A DNA stretch of 44,267 nt from an uncultured Lewinella sp. (lineage in GTDB: Bacteria > Bacteroidota > Bacteroidia > Chitinophagales > Saprospiraceae): positions 1 through 44,267 of the forward strand of contig CAJXOS010000041.1 of the NCBI GenBank assembly GCA_913057725.1, in the 5' to 3' direction. Made by a program: the position numbers and the translations under genes. Positions 15,421 through 22,694 of the stretch are shown here, piece by piece. The notes beneath the pieces are model-generated. The model searched no databases. It had not been told where the DNA came from and was given only the letters and a program-made list of their open reading frames with translations. Each line of letters begins with the position of its first letter. The first letter of the stretch is position 1.

Positions 15421-16826
15421 TGGATCGTAAAGAACAACATACACGGGATTTACTTCGTCGCTGGATCAGTGGCGAAATAACGGCTCGGGAAGAGTCCGAA
15501 CTCCGGCGTGCAGCTCAGGAGGATAAGGCGCTGCGCGATGCTTTTGCCGGTTACGAAGCGAATGCTGACGAGGATCATAATGCCCGATTGGCACGGATCC
15601 GTGCACGCAGTAGCAACAAGAGGGCTGGTGGCCGAGTACGATCATTAGTTGCTTGGCGTGTAGCAGCGGCCGTCCTATTATTATTGGCAGTAGCCTGGTG
15701 GTTGGTTCCGATCTCTCAGGACAATGCCATGTCGGCTCCGTTAGCTGTAGAGGAAACTACCTCAGCTAAGGATGAAGCTATTGCTGAAACAGACTACGCA
15801 CTTCCGCCTGAAACGCAAGGTGATGCTGTAGTTGCTGAGCTTGACGATTTTCCTGAAGTTTCATCGGGTACTTCCAGTCCGGATCGGGCTAGAGATGAGA
15901 CACCTGTCGTTATTGAAGGTGATGGTGAGTTGATATTGGCAATGGAAGAATCAGAACCTGGAGCCGGACTTACCTCTGAATCTGATATGGTTGTCAGCGA
16001 ACCTGCTGCCTTTAGTGATGTGTCCATATCTGCCGGAGCAGAGGATTTAGGACGATTAGATAGTGACTCCGCCTTGGCCGATGTTGTAGCACTTGAGGTA
16101 GAAGAGGTTCCTCAGGATCCTTTAGTGGTCAGTCCATCAGCACCACCTCCACCGGCCGCCGCCGAAAAGCGGAGTTTTCCAACTCAAAATCAAGGCTATC
16201 CAACACGTTTGGATGAGCGCTATCGAGTCAGCAATGTTGGCCCGCCAGTAGCAAATGAAGGTTACCGGATAATCGAAGGGAAGGTCCTAGATAGTGAGGG
16301 TTATCCCTTGATCGGGGCTAGTGTGATCGAAGAAGGTACGGCTAATGGTACGGTCACGGATTTCGACGGTTTCTACCGACTTGCAGTAGATCAGGATAAG
16401 GCTAGTTTGAAGGCTACTTATACGGGCTATGAGGCTCAACTCATCGCTATCGCCCAAGAGAACGAAGTAGACATCATCATGGAAGAAAGTGGAATGCTTC
16501 TGGATGAGGTAGTCGTAACCGGCTTAGGTGTAAGGCAGCAAGAAGAACGAGCCAATGCTGCGGGCAGTGTGGCTCCTCTAGATGGCTTCCGTGCGCTCCG
16601 CCGTTACATCAATGAGCAGACTCCTGTCAATACACCGCGCGTCCGCATCATGGTGCAGTTTGTGGTAGAGGCTGATGGCACTTTGCGTGATTTTGAGGTG
16701 CTCAATAGTACCAATACTGCCTACAATGACTTTGCTATACAGCTATTGCAGAATGGCCCTGCCTGGCAAATTGAAGAGGGTGATCCGCCCATCACTGCGG
16801 TTTATGTCGTACGCCTAAAAGGGTAG
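15420..16826 (+). CDS. Anti-sigma-like membrane protein with carboxypeptidase-D-like, TonB-box-like and TonB C-terminal modules
   Basis: A 468-residue protein starting with GTG, which overlaps the sigma factor stop by one base. Residues 1-75 are cytosolic and helical (D-L-L-R-R-W-I-S-G-E-I-T-A-R-E-E-S-E-L-R-R), like anti-sigma domains. A membrane helix spans about 79-97. Then comes a long acidic, low-complexity periplasmic linker (about 100-280) with P-P-P-P. Residues 284-355 are a carboxypeptidase-D regulatory-like beta domain (G-K-V-L-D-S-E-G-Y-P-L-I-G-A-S-V), followed by L-D-E-V-V-V-T-G-L-G at 361-370, the sequence that precedes TonB-dependent receptor plugs. Residues 385-467 form a TonB C-terminal domain. 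The chimera could sense outer-membrane receptor state or couple to it (inference). Confidence 0.8.
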   Translation: MDRKEQHTRDLLRRWISGEITAREESELRRAAQEDKALRDAFAGYEANADEDHNARLARIRARSSNKRAGGRVRSLVAWRVAAAVLLLLAVAWWLVPISQDNAMSAPLAVEETTSAKDEAIAETDYALPPETQGDAVVAELDDFPEVSSGTSSPDRARDETPVVIEGDGELILAMEESEPGAGLTSESDMVVSEPAAFSDVSISAGAEDLGRLDSDSALADVVALEVEEVPQDPLVVSPSAPPPPAAAEKRSFPTQNQGYPTRLDERYRVSNVGPPVANEGYRIIEGKVLDSEGYPLIGASVIEEGTANGTVTDFDGFYRLAVDQDKASLKATYTGYEAQLIAIAQENEVDIIMEESGMLLDEVVVTGLGVRQQEERANAAGSVAPLDGFRALRRYINEQTPVNTPRVRIMVQFVVEADGTLRDFEVLNSTNTAYNDFAIQLLQNGPAWQIEEGDPPITAVYVVRLKG

Positions 16827-17164
16827 GGTAGGTGCTAAGATTCCTAGTTAACGCAACCAATCCAATTAACTAAATTAACCACCCAAGTCACCTTAGTGCA
16901 CCTAAGTTTTTTGAACCATATAAGGCATGTAAGGGCATTGAAGGTAGGGAAGGGAAACTCAACTAACCCAACTAACCCAACTAACTAAGCTAACCCACCC
17001 AAGCCACCTTAGTTCTTTTGAACCATTTAAGGCATATAAGAGCATATAAGCTCAATCTTTCAACTACCCCAACTAGTTCCCAAGTGTTCCCGAGCGTCTC
17101 CCGACGCGAGGATAATCAACCTTCAAACCTTCAAACTTTCAAACCAACTAACCTTCAAACCATT
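16827..17164. repeat. Intergenic region of degenerate short repeats (AACTAACC / CTTCAAACC types)
   Basis: These 338 bases between convergent genes hold no credible gene. Two related units occur: one at 16875-16917 (TTAACCACCCAAG ... ACCTAAG ... TTGAACC) and one at 16991-17024 (TAACCCACCCAAG ... TTGAACC), each followed by an AACCAT-n-TAAGGCAT-n-TAAG-type segment. Between and after them are runs of AACTAACCC and CTTCAAACC. An inverted relative of the first unit lies at 29073-29113. I see no clean hairpin terminator. Confidence 0.65.
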
Positions 17165-19294
17165 CTAAGCCATCAACTGGTACACTACCAAACTTGCCAG
17201 ATAAGCCAAGCCGGTCATGAGGACAAATTGGAAAATAGGCCACTTCCAACTGTTGGTCTCCCGCTTTACAACGGCTAGTGTACTCATACACATCATTGCA
17301 AAGACATAGAAGATGAGAAGGGACATCGATCGTGCAGGGGTGTAAACGGAAGCTCCGGTTATCGGGTCTTTTTCGCTGGCAAGTCGTTCAATAATACCGG
17401 CCTCTTCATCAACGCTACCTACACTATATATTGTGGCCATGGTTCCTACAAAGACTTCACGAGCGGCGAAACTGCAAATAATGGCTACGCCCATTTTCCA
17501 ATCGAAACCTAGCGGCGCGATAACGGGTTCAATCCATTTGCCCATGTGGCCAGCATAACTAGCCTCAAGTTGCAAGGATGCGGTAAGGTCTTCTTGTTCA
17601 GCCTCCGATAATGCTTGTTCGGTAGCTATCGAAGCAGCCTGTTCTTCGGCAGCGAGCATGTCTTGTTTCGGGCCGTAACTAGCTAGCGCCCAGAGAATAA
17701 CACTAATAACCAGGATAACCTTACCGGCCTCAATGACGAAGGTCTTTACCTTTTCCCAAACGTTGTAAGCAACGTTGCGAAGGAGGGGACGACGATATTC
17801 CGGTAACGCCAGCATGAGCATGCTGCGCTCATTGGTCTTCAGTACGTATTTAAATAGCAAGGCTGTACCAAGCGCCGCAACAATCCCCAGTAGATACAAG
17901 CCCATAAAGGCAAGCCCTTGGCGATTGAAGAAGCCATCATTAGCACCTGCGGGAACCGCAAATCCGATGAGTACTACATAAACCGGTAAGCGAGCAGAAC
18001 AGGAAATGAACGGGGCGACTAGTATTGTGATTAGTCGCTCCTTCCAGTTGGCGATGGTACGCGTACTCATCACAGCAGGAATAGCACAGGCTCCGCTGGA
18101 GATCAAAGCGACCAGGCTACGGCCATTAAGTCCGAAGAAGTTCATGACGGAATCGAACATGTAAGCAGCTCGAGCCATGTAGCCGACTTCCTCTAGCAGG
18201 TTGATTAAGAAGAATAGGATGGCAATCTGAGGGATGAAGATGACCACTCCACCAAGGCCAGCGAGAATACCATCAGTCAATAGATCTGTCAGCCAACCAG
18301 CAGGCAGAATCGCTTTTACAGCCTCATTCAATTGACCGAAGACCCAATCGATTCCGTCCATTGGATATCCTGCCCAGGCATAGATGGCCTGGAAAACCAG
18401 GAACATAAGGGCGAAAAAGATGATCGGACCAAAAACGCGGTGCGTCAGGATACGATCAATGCCCTCCGAAAACGAATTCGGTTCTTCTTTTTTTCTTTGG
18501 ATCGCTTGCTGTACCATTGGCGTAAAGCGATCGAACCGAGCCATGGTTTCTTCTACCTGATGGTGTAGACTCTGAAAGCCATTGATATTACTTGCAATTA
18601 CCTTGCGGTCCTCCTCAGCGAGGTGGGGAAGCCATTTGTAATGGTGGGCCAGTAGAAGATTTTGGTAGGCGTTATTGGCTGGGAAGTGACCGGCAATTTT
18701 CGTCGCTAACTCACTTTCCTCCTGTGATAACGAATGGAAAGAAGTATTGGATCCGTTTTCCCCTTTCTGTACTAGTTTACTCAGTTCCTGATTGAGAGTG
18801 TCAAATCCTTCTCCTGTATGACTGCTTAGTAAAACAGCTGGGGCTTGGAGCTTCTTTGATAGCTTCTCGATATCCACATGAAGACCTTGCTCCTCTGCCA
18901 TGTCGGCCATGTTAAGAGCCAAAATAACGGGAAGGCCCAAGTCTCGGATTTGGGTGAATAGAAGAAGGTGTTTTTCCAGTAATGTAAGGTCCGCAATATA
19001 CAGGACGGCATCGGGATAGTTTTCGTCCAGCGGGTTCGCCAGGGTCTGTACGACGATGCGTTCATCTTGCGAACTGGGATAAAAACTGTAAGCACCGGGG
19101 AAGTCAATCAGGTCAACATTGCTACCGCCTTCCAATTCGTACTGGCCGACTTTTTTATCGACAGTTACACCAGGGAAGTTGCCCACCTTCTGCTGAAGGC
19201 CGGTCAGGCGGTTAAATACACTTGATTTTCCACTATTGGGATTCCCAATTAGGGCTAAACGGAAGTTGCGGTCAGGGGACAAATGGACACTCAT
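17165..19294 (-). CDS. feoB: Ferrous iron transport protein B
   Basis: A 709-residue Fe(II) transporter. The N-terminal G-protein domain has G1 G-N-P-N-S-G-K-S (17-24), the switch segment N-F-P-G-V-T-V-D, G3 D-F-P-G and G4 N-M-A-D. A helical spacer (GDI-like) follows to about residue 270, and then two Gate-type membrane domains, with G-G-V-V-I-F-I-P-Q-I and the A-C-A-I-P-A-V pore-lining segment seen in FeoB proteins. It ends soon after the final membrane helices without an FeoC-like extension. It overlaps feoA by four bases (ATGA), so the two are translated as a coupled pair that imports Fe(II) into the cytosol. The region downstream is a repeat-rich spacer. Confidence 0.97.
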   Translation of the reverse strand: MSVHLSPDRNFRLALIGNPNSGKSSVFNRLTGLQQKVGNFPGVTVDKKVGQYELEGGSNVDLIDFPGAYSFYPSSQDERIVVQTLANPLDENYPDAVLYIADLTLLEKHLLLFTQIRDLGLPVILALNMADMAEEQGLHVDIEKLSKKLQAPAVLLSSHTGEGFDTLNQELSKLVQKGENGSNTSFHSLSQEESELATKIAGHFPANNAYQNLLLAHHYKWLPHLAEEDRKVIASNINGFQSLHHQVEETMARFDRFTPMVQQAIQRKKEEPNSFSEGIDRILTHRVFGPIIFFALMFLVFQAIYAWAGYPMDGIDWVFGQLNEAVKAILPAGWLTDLLTDGILAGLGGVVIFIPQIAILFFLINLLEEVGYMARAAYMFDSVMNFFGLNGRSLVALISSGACAIPAVMSTRTIANWKERLITILVAPFISCSARLPVYVVLIGFAVPAGANDGFFNRQGLAFMGLYLLGIVAALGTALLFKYVLKTNERSMLMLALPEYRRPLLRNVAYNVWEKVKTFVIEAGKVILVISVILWALASYGPKQDMLAAEEQAASIATEQALSEAEQEDLTASLQLEASYAGHMGKWIEPVIAPLGFDWKMGVAIICSFAAREVFVGTMATIYSVGSVDEEAGIIERLASEKDPITGASVYTPARSMSLLIFYVFAMMCMSTLAVVKRETNSWKWPIFQFVLMTGLAYLASLVVYQLMA

Positions 19295-19542
19295 TTATGG
19301 ATTACTATCGCCTCTAGTTCTTGTTGGCGCAAAGCCAGATTTTGTTGATCAACAGCTACGTACACCGTTCGGCCGAAAGGAGCCTTGCGGATTACGCGGA
19401 TTTTACTGCCTGGCAGTACACCCATAGCTAACAGGCTTGTAGCTAAATCAGCTTGCGTGAAGCCGGCAATAATGCCTGACTCACCTACACCTAGTGGCGT
19501 AGTTTGCGGCTTTATAATGCTCGGAGAAGGGCTAGCGGTCAT
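19291..19542 (-). CDS. feoA: Ferrous iron transport protein A
   Basis: An 83-residue SH3-like FeoA protein. The core is A-D-L-A-T-S-L-L-A-M-G-V-L-P-G-S-K-I-R-V-I-R-K-A-P-F-G, the FeoA signature in which the M-G-x-x-P-G turn is diagnostic, followed by a second beta hairpin. I prefer the ATG at 19542; an upstream in-frame ATG at 19578 would add 12 residues (M-F-S-I-Y-L-A-T-K-S-K-Y) that are not typical of the family. The gene leads feoB with a four-base overlap. The palindrome at 19644-19658 and the TAAATTTG element just upstream fit metal-dependent repression (inference). Confidence 0.93.
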   Translation of the reverse strand: MTASPSPSIIKPQTTPLGVGESGIIAGFTQADLATSLLAMGVLPGSKIRVIRKAPFGRTVYVAVDQQNLALRQQELEAIVIHK

Positions 19543-19643
19543 GTACTTGCTTTTGGTTGCCAGATAAATACTGAACAACAGATCCTATACTTAAATCACT
19601 CTGTAGCGGAGCAACAGCTGCGAAGTTAAGTAAAGTTTGCTAT

Positions 19644-19658
19644 TTAGACTGAGTCTAA
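19644..19658. promoter_or_regulatory. Palindrome TTAGACT-G-AGTCTAA, probable metalloregulator operator
   Basis: A perfect 7-1-7 inverted repeat, 102 bases upstream of feoA and 76 bases upstream of the divergent hydrolase gene. Its TTAG...CTAA ends recall DtxR/MntR/IdeR-family boxes, which control feo genes in many bacteria. On the feo side it lies just downstream of the candidate -7 element, where a bound repressor would block initiation. The identity of the regulator is inference. Confidence 0.5.
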
Positions 19659-19668
19659 TTAATGGAGG

Positions 19669-19676
19669 CAAATTTA
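19669..19676 (-). promoter_or_regulatory. Candidate feoAB promoter, -7 element TAAATTTG
   Basis: On the minus strand this reads TAAATTTG, matching TAnnTTTG. The palindrome at 19644-19658 would cover the transcription start. There is no clean -33 TTG, so confidence is modest. Confidence 0.4.
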
Positions 19677-19691
19677 TTACTTAAGCTTGAC

Positions 19692-19699
19692 TATATTTG
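19692..19699 (+). promoter_or_regulatory. Candidate promoter of the secreted hydrolase, -7 element TATATTTG
   Basis: TATATTTG matches TAnnTTTG and ends 34 bases before the ATG at 19734. No clear -33 TTG is found at the usual distance. Confidence 0.4.
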
Positions 19700-19733
19700 A
19701 TGACTTTAATCAGCCTTAAATTTCAAATAGCTC

Positions 19734-21170
19734 ATGTACTTCCTGCGTTCTGTATTTCCCCTCTTCATCGGACTCATCTTCTTCACTAGCCTAAGCGCTC
19801 AAGAACTCATCAGCATCGAATACAAGGGGCAACGTTCCCAAGAACAACTCGCCGCTGACTACGGTTTTCTGATTCAGAATGGAGTAGAACGTTATAAGAT
19901 AACTTATACAACTCCTGATGTGTTCGGACAGTTGGATACTGCCTCAGGCCTTATCGTATTGCCAGTTCGAGAGGAAACGACCATTTACCCTCTTCTTGTT
20001 TACCAACACGGTACGGTTGATGGCCCTCAGGATGTGCCTTCTAATTTGCAAGGAGGATATCAGTTGGCAGAAGTATTTGGTGGCTTAGGCTATGTTTCAT
20101 TAGCACCTGATTACCTGGGCGCTGGAGAGGCCCGTGGCTTCCACCCTTATGTGCATCGTGAATCAGAGGCCTCTGCAGCAGTAGATATGATTCGTGCTGT
20201 GAGAGGGTATGCGCCGGACATGGACTTACTCTTGAACGATCAGCTCTTTATCACCGGCTATTCTCAAGGCGGACACGCGAGTATGGCACTTCATCAGACG
20301 GTTGAGTTGGAACTTGCAGATGAAATGGAAGTGACTGCTGCTAGTCACTTGTCTGGACCATACAGTATCAGTGGTGTAATGCGTAACGTCATGATTAGCG
20401 ATGAGCCATATAACTTCCTCGCTTACTTGCCAAATACCTACCTGTCTTACAATTATGTGTATGACTTCTACGATGATATTGAGCAATTCTTTAAGCCAGC
20501 CTACGTAACTGCGATTCGCAATTTCTACGAAGGCAATATCGGTTTAGGTAACCTAAATAACTTCTTAATCAACTCCATTACACAGGAACATGGGGCACCC
20601 ATTGCACGCTATATGTTGCAAGACAGTATCGTAGCTATTTTGGAAGCTGGGGATCCAAACCATCCTGTGATCCAAGCCTTGGAAGACAATGATACTTACG
20701 AATGGGCGCCACAAAAGCCTACCCGCATCTTTTACTGTATGGCCGATGATCAGGTCTTTTTCCGCAATAGCGTAGTGGCCGATTCGGTAATGCAGGAATT
20801 AGGTGCTGTAGATCTAGTAACCACAGATGTGCTGTCTGAGGCGGATCATGGTGGTTGCGTAGAGCCAGCGGTTATCAACACGGCCTTGTTCTTTAATAAT
20901 TTTGCCGACTGGACTGTGAACACAGATGACTTAGCTAACAGTCTACCACTAAAGGTTTACCCAAACCCGGTTGAAGGTTGGATGCAGATTGAAGGTATCG
21001 AAAGTGATGCTGATGTTCAATTGTTTAACCAACAAGGTAAGCTGGTCTGGAACGCCCGTCTAGGAGTGGGAGCACAGCAATTGAATTTGCCAAGCTTGCC
21101 TGCGGGTGTCTATCTGCTTCGGGTTGAAGCAGCTGAAGGCAGGGCTACACGTAAGTTGATAATTCAGTAG
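19734..21170 (+). CDS. Secreted alpha/beta hydrolase with T9SS C-terminal sorting domain
   Basis: A 478-residue protein with a signal peptide (residues 1-22, ending S-L-S-A-Q). The alpha/beta hydrolase domain covers about 50-390: an oxyanion-type Y-Q-H-G-T near 90-94, the nucleophile elbow G-Y-S177-Q-G-G-H-A, a likely acid in M-A-D-D-Q near residue 338, and a likely His in E-A-D-H-G-G-C near 368. It resembles bacterial secretory lipases and prolyl-oligopeptidase-like esterases. Residues about 400-478 form a type A T9SS sorting domain (V-Y-P-N-P-V-E-G, L-F-N-Q-Q-G-K-L-V, L-P-A-G-V-Y-L-L-R-V, ending R-K-L-I-I-Q). The enzyme is thus predicted to cross the outer membrane and be released or surface-bound. 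The substrate ester is unknown. Confidence 0.88.
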   Translation: MYFLRSVFPLFIGLIFFTSLSAQELISIEYKGQRSQEQLAADYGFLIQNGVERYKITYTTPDVFGQLDTASGLIVLPVREETTIYPLLVYQHGTVDGPQDVPSNLQGGYQLAEVFGGLGYVSLAPDYLGAGEARGFHPYVHRESEASAAVDMIRAVRGYAPDMDLLLNDQLFITGYSQGGHASMALHQTVELELADEMEVTAASHLSGPYSISGVMRNVMISDEPYNFLAYLPNTYLSYNYVYDFYDDIEQFFKPAYVTAIRNFYEGNIGLGNLNNFLINSITQEHGAPIARYMLQDSIVAILEAGDPNHPVIQALEDNDTYEWAPQKPTRIFYCMADDQVFFRNSVVADSVMQELGAVDLVTTDVLSEADHGGCVEPAVINTALFFNNFADWTVNTDDLANSLPLKVYPNPVEGWMQIEGIESDADVQLFNQQGKLVWNARLGVGAQQLNLPSLPAGVYLLRVEAAEGRATRKLIIQ

Positions 21171-21197
21171 AAAAACTACGTATCCGTTTATGTATTT

Positions 21198-21233
21198 CTA
21201 AACTTGGTTCCATCTATTGAGTGGCAAGTTTAG
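21198..21233 (+). terminator. Weak hairpin downstream of the hydrolase gene
   Basis: CTAAACTTG at 21198-21206 pairs perfectly with CAAGTTTAG at 21225-21233, with an inner CCA/TGG pair possible. It lies 28 bases after the hydrolase stop. No strong T-tract follows, so termination is uncertain. Confidence 0.3.
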
Positions 21234-21317
21234 CCTCACTCTTTATTGCATTTTGAATGTACTAAGGGCTGAAACTTCTTGTTTTCTATTTACAAACAAC
21301 CCCTAATTGGCGCGCTT

Positions 21318-22592
21318 ATGTTACGCACTTTGATTTTTATAATTGGCTTCCTTCTCTCTTCGAGTTTTGCATTTGGACAGGAGAAGGTCGACCTCACAAG
21401 TTATCCCTGGCAAGTCAGTTCAGATTCTCAGCAATCAGACGAGCTTGTCGGTATGCTTGGTAATAAGTTCTATTTCTATTCAAATGGAAGCTTACTCATT
21501 AGTACCCCAAAGGGATCGCTCCTCACTAAGTATGCCCTAGCCGATGGAGTACTCGAAATTGCTGGGCAGCGTCATAATTTGGAAATGGATGGCGAAGTAC
21601 TAAACCTAGCTAGTCAGAATGGGAACAGAAACTGGCAGTTGGAGCGAGCTCAAGTGGGCATAGTCGTGCAGGAAGCTTCGCCTACGAAGCTAGGAGATTT
21701 CCGCCTGGATGGTTTCTATTATCGTATGGAGGAGTCTGATCCGGTTTCTTATCACTACTACCGTTTTTATGAAGATGGGGAGATGCTCTACTTCCACTCC
21801 ATAATACCACCTTCAGAGATCGAGACATTTCTTAACAAGGCCTACGTGAGTAATGAACAGGAAGCTCGTGGCTATATGGTCATGCCCGCAACCCAGTTGG
21901 ACTCCGCTGCTACCTACGAATTTGTAGCTGTTAGCCTCTCCACTTCAGAGCCTGAAGGGGAGAAAAGGGAACTCTTGCGTGTTTCCACATTTCTGGTAAG
22001 AGAGGATTCGATTTATCTTTCGCAGACGAGTCAGTGGAACTATTCCGATAGAAGCTTTACGCAAGAGTATGCCTTAGCCTTCGCTGCTTTTGAAAATACG
22101 ACTAGCTGGACGGGGCAATCATTGACACCAGGAGAAGCAGGAGCTGCACATGAGCTATTGCCATTGCCACAGATACCCGAACCCGAGGTAATTCTGTTAT
22201 CCGTTGATGAGATGCCACGTTACCCGGGTTGTGAGGATATTGTAGATATGGAAGAACGAAGACAATGTGCAATGAATAAGATGCTCGTCTTCTTGTATTC
22301 TAATATCAAGTATCCAGCCATCGCTCGTGAAAATGGAGTAGAAGGGACCTGTGTTATCAGGTTCATCGTTGAGAAGGATGGTCGAGTTAGCAATGCTCGC
22401 ATTGTTCGAGATATTGGTGCGGGATGTGGTAACGAGTCACTTCGTGTTGTACGAATAATGCAGGATCAGGATACTCGCTGGATACCAGGGATGTTATATG
22501 AAAGGCCAGTGCGGGTGGAGTTCAGCTTACCAATTTCCTTTCGCCTGGAAAGTCGCACTCGCGAGAAGAAGTCACGCCGCAGAAGGAACTAG
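21318..22592 (+). CDS. Secreted protein with TonB C-terminal domain
   Basis: A 424-residue protein. I chose the ATG at 21318 because it begins a perfect signal peptide (M-L-R-T-L-I-F-I-I-G-F-L-L-S-S-S-F-A-F-G-Q); the longer frame needs a TTG start. Residues about 25-270 are beta-rich with no recognised family. Residues about 300-410 are a TonB_C domain: a D-E-M-P-R-Y-P-G-C segment, I-K-Y-P-A-I-A-R-E-N-G-V-E-G-T-C-V-I-R-F-I-V, then V-R-I-M-Q and W-I-P-G-M. No membrane anchor remains after signal cleavage, so it would be a soluble periplasmic TonB-like protein, not a classical energy transducer. The C-terminal tail is very basic (T-R-E-K-K-S-R-R-R-R-N). It is probably monocistronic. Confidence 0.75.
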   Translation: MLRTLIFIIGFLLSSSFAFGQEKVDLTSYPWQVSSDSQQSDELVGMLGNKFYFYSNGSLLISTPKGSLLTKYALADGVLEIAGQRHNLEMDGEVLNLASQNGNRNWQLERAQVGIVVQEASPTKLGDFRLDGFYYRMEESDPVSYHYYRFYEDGEMLYFHSIIPPSEIETFLNKAYVSNEQEARGYMVMPATQLDSAATYEFVAVSLSTSEPEGEKRELLRVSTFLVREDSIYLSQTSQWNYSDRSFTQEYALAFAAFENTTSWTGQSLTPGEAGAAHELLPLPQIPEPEVILLSVDEMPRYPGCEDIVDMEERRQCAMNKMLVFLYSNIKYPAIARENGVEGTCVIRFIVEKDGRVSNARIVRDIGAGCGNESLRVVRIMQDQDTRWIPGMLYERPVRVEFSLPISFRLESRTREKKSRRRRN

Positions 22593-22694
22593 GTGCGGAG
22601 TTTGGGTGACTTAGAGGTAAATGCTTAAATTATTGTTAAAAGCCCAACCCCGGCAGAGGAGCTTTTCGTCTATACCTGGTAAATCACAGCGCCG

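Noticed and set aside
14974..15444. 156-residue minus-strand ORF opposite the ECF sigma gene
   Set aside because: Shadow frame; composition is Leu/Phe/Cys-rich noise and the sigma factor domains on the plus strand are clear.
16827..17164. CRISPR array
   Set aside because: The repeats are degenerate, of unequal length and spacing, lack unique spacers of constant size, and no cas genes are near.
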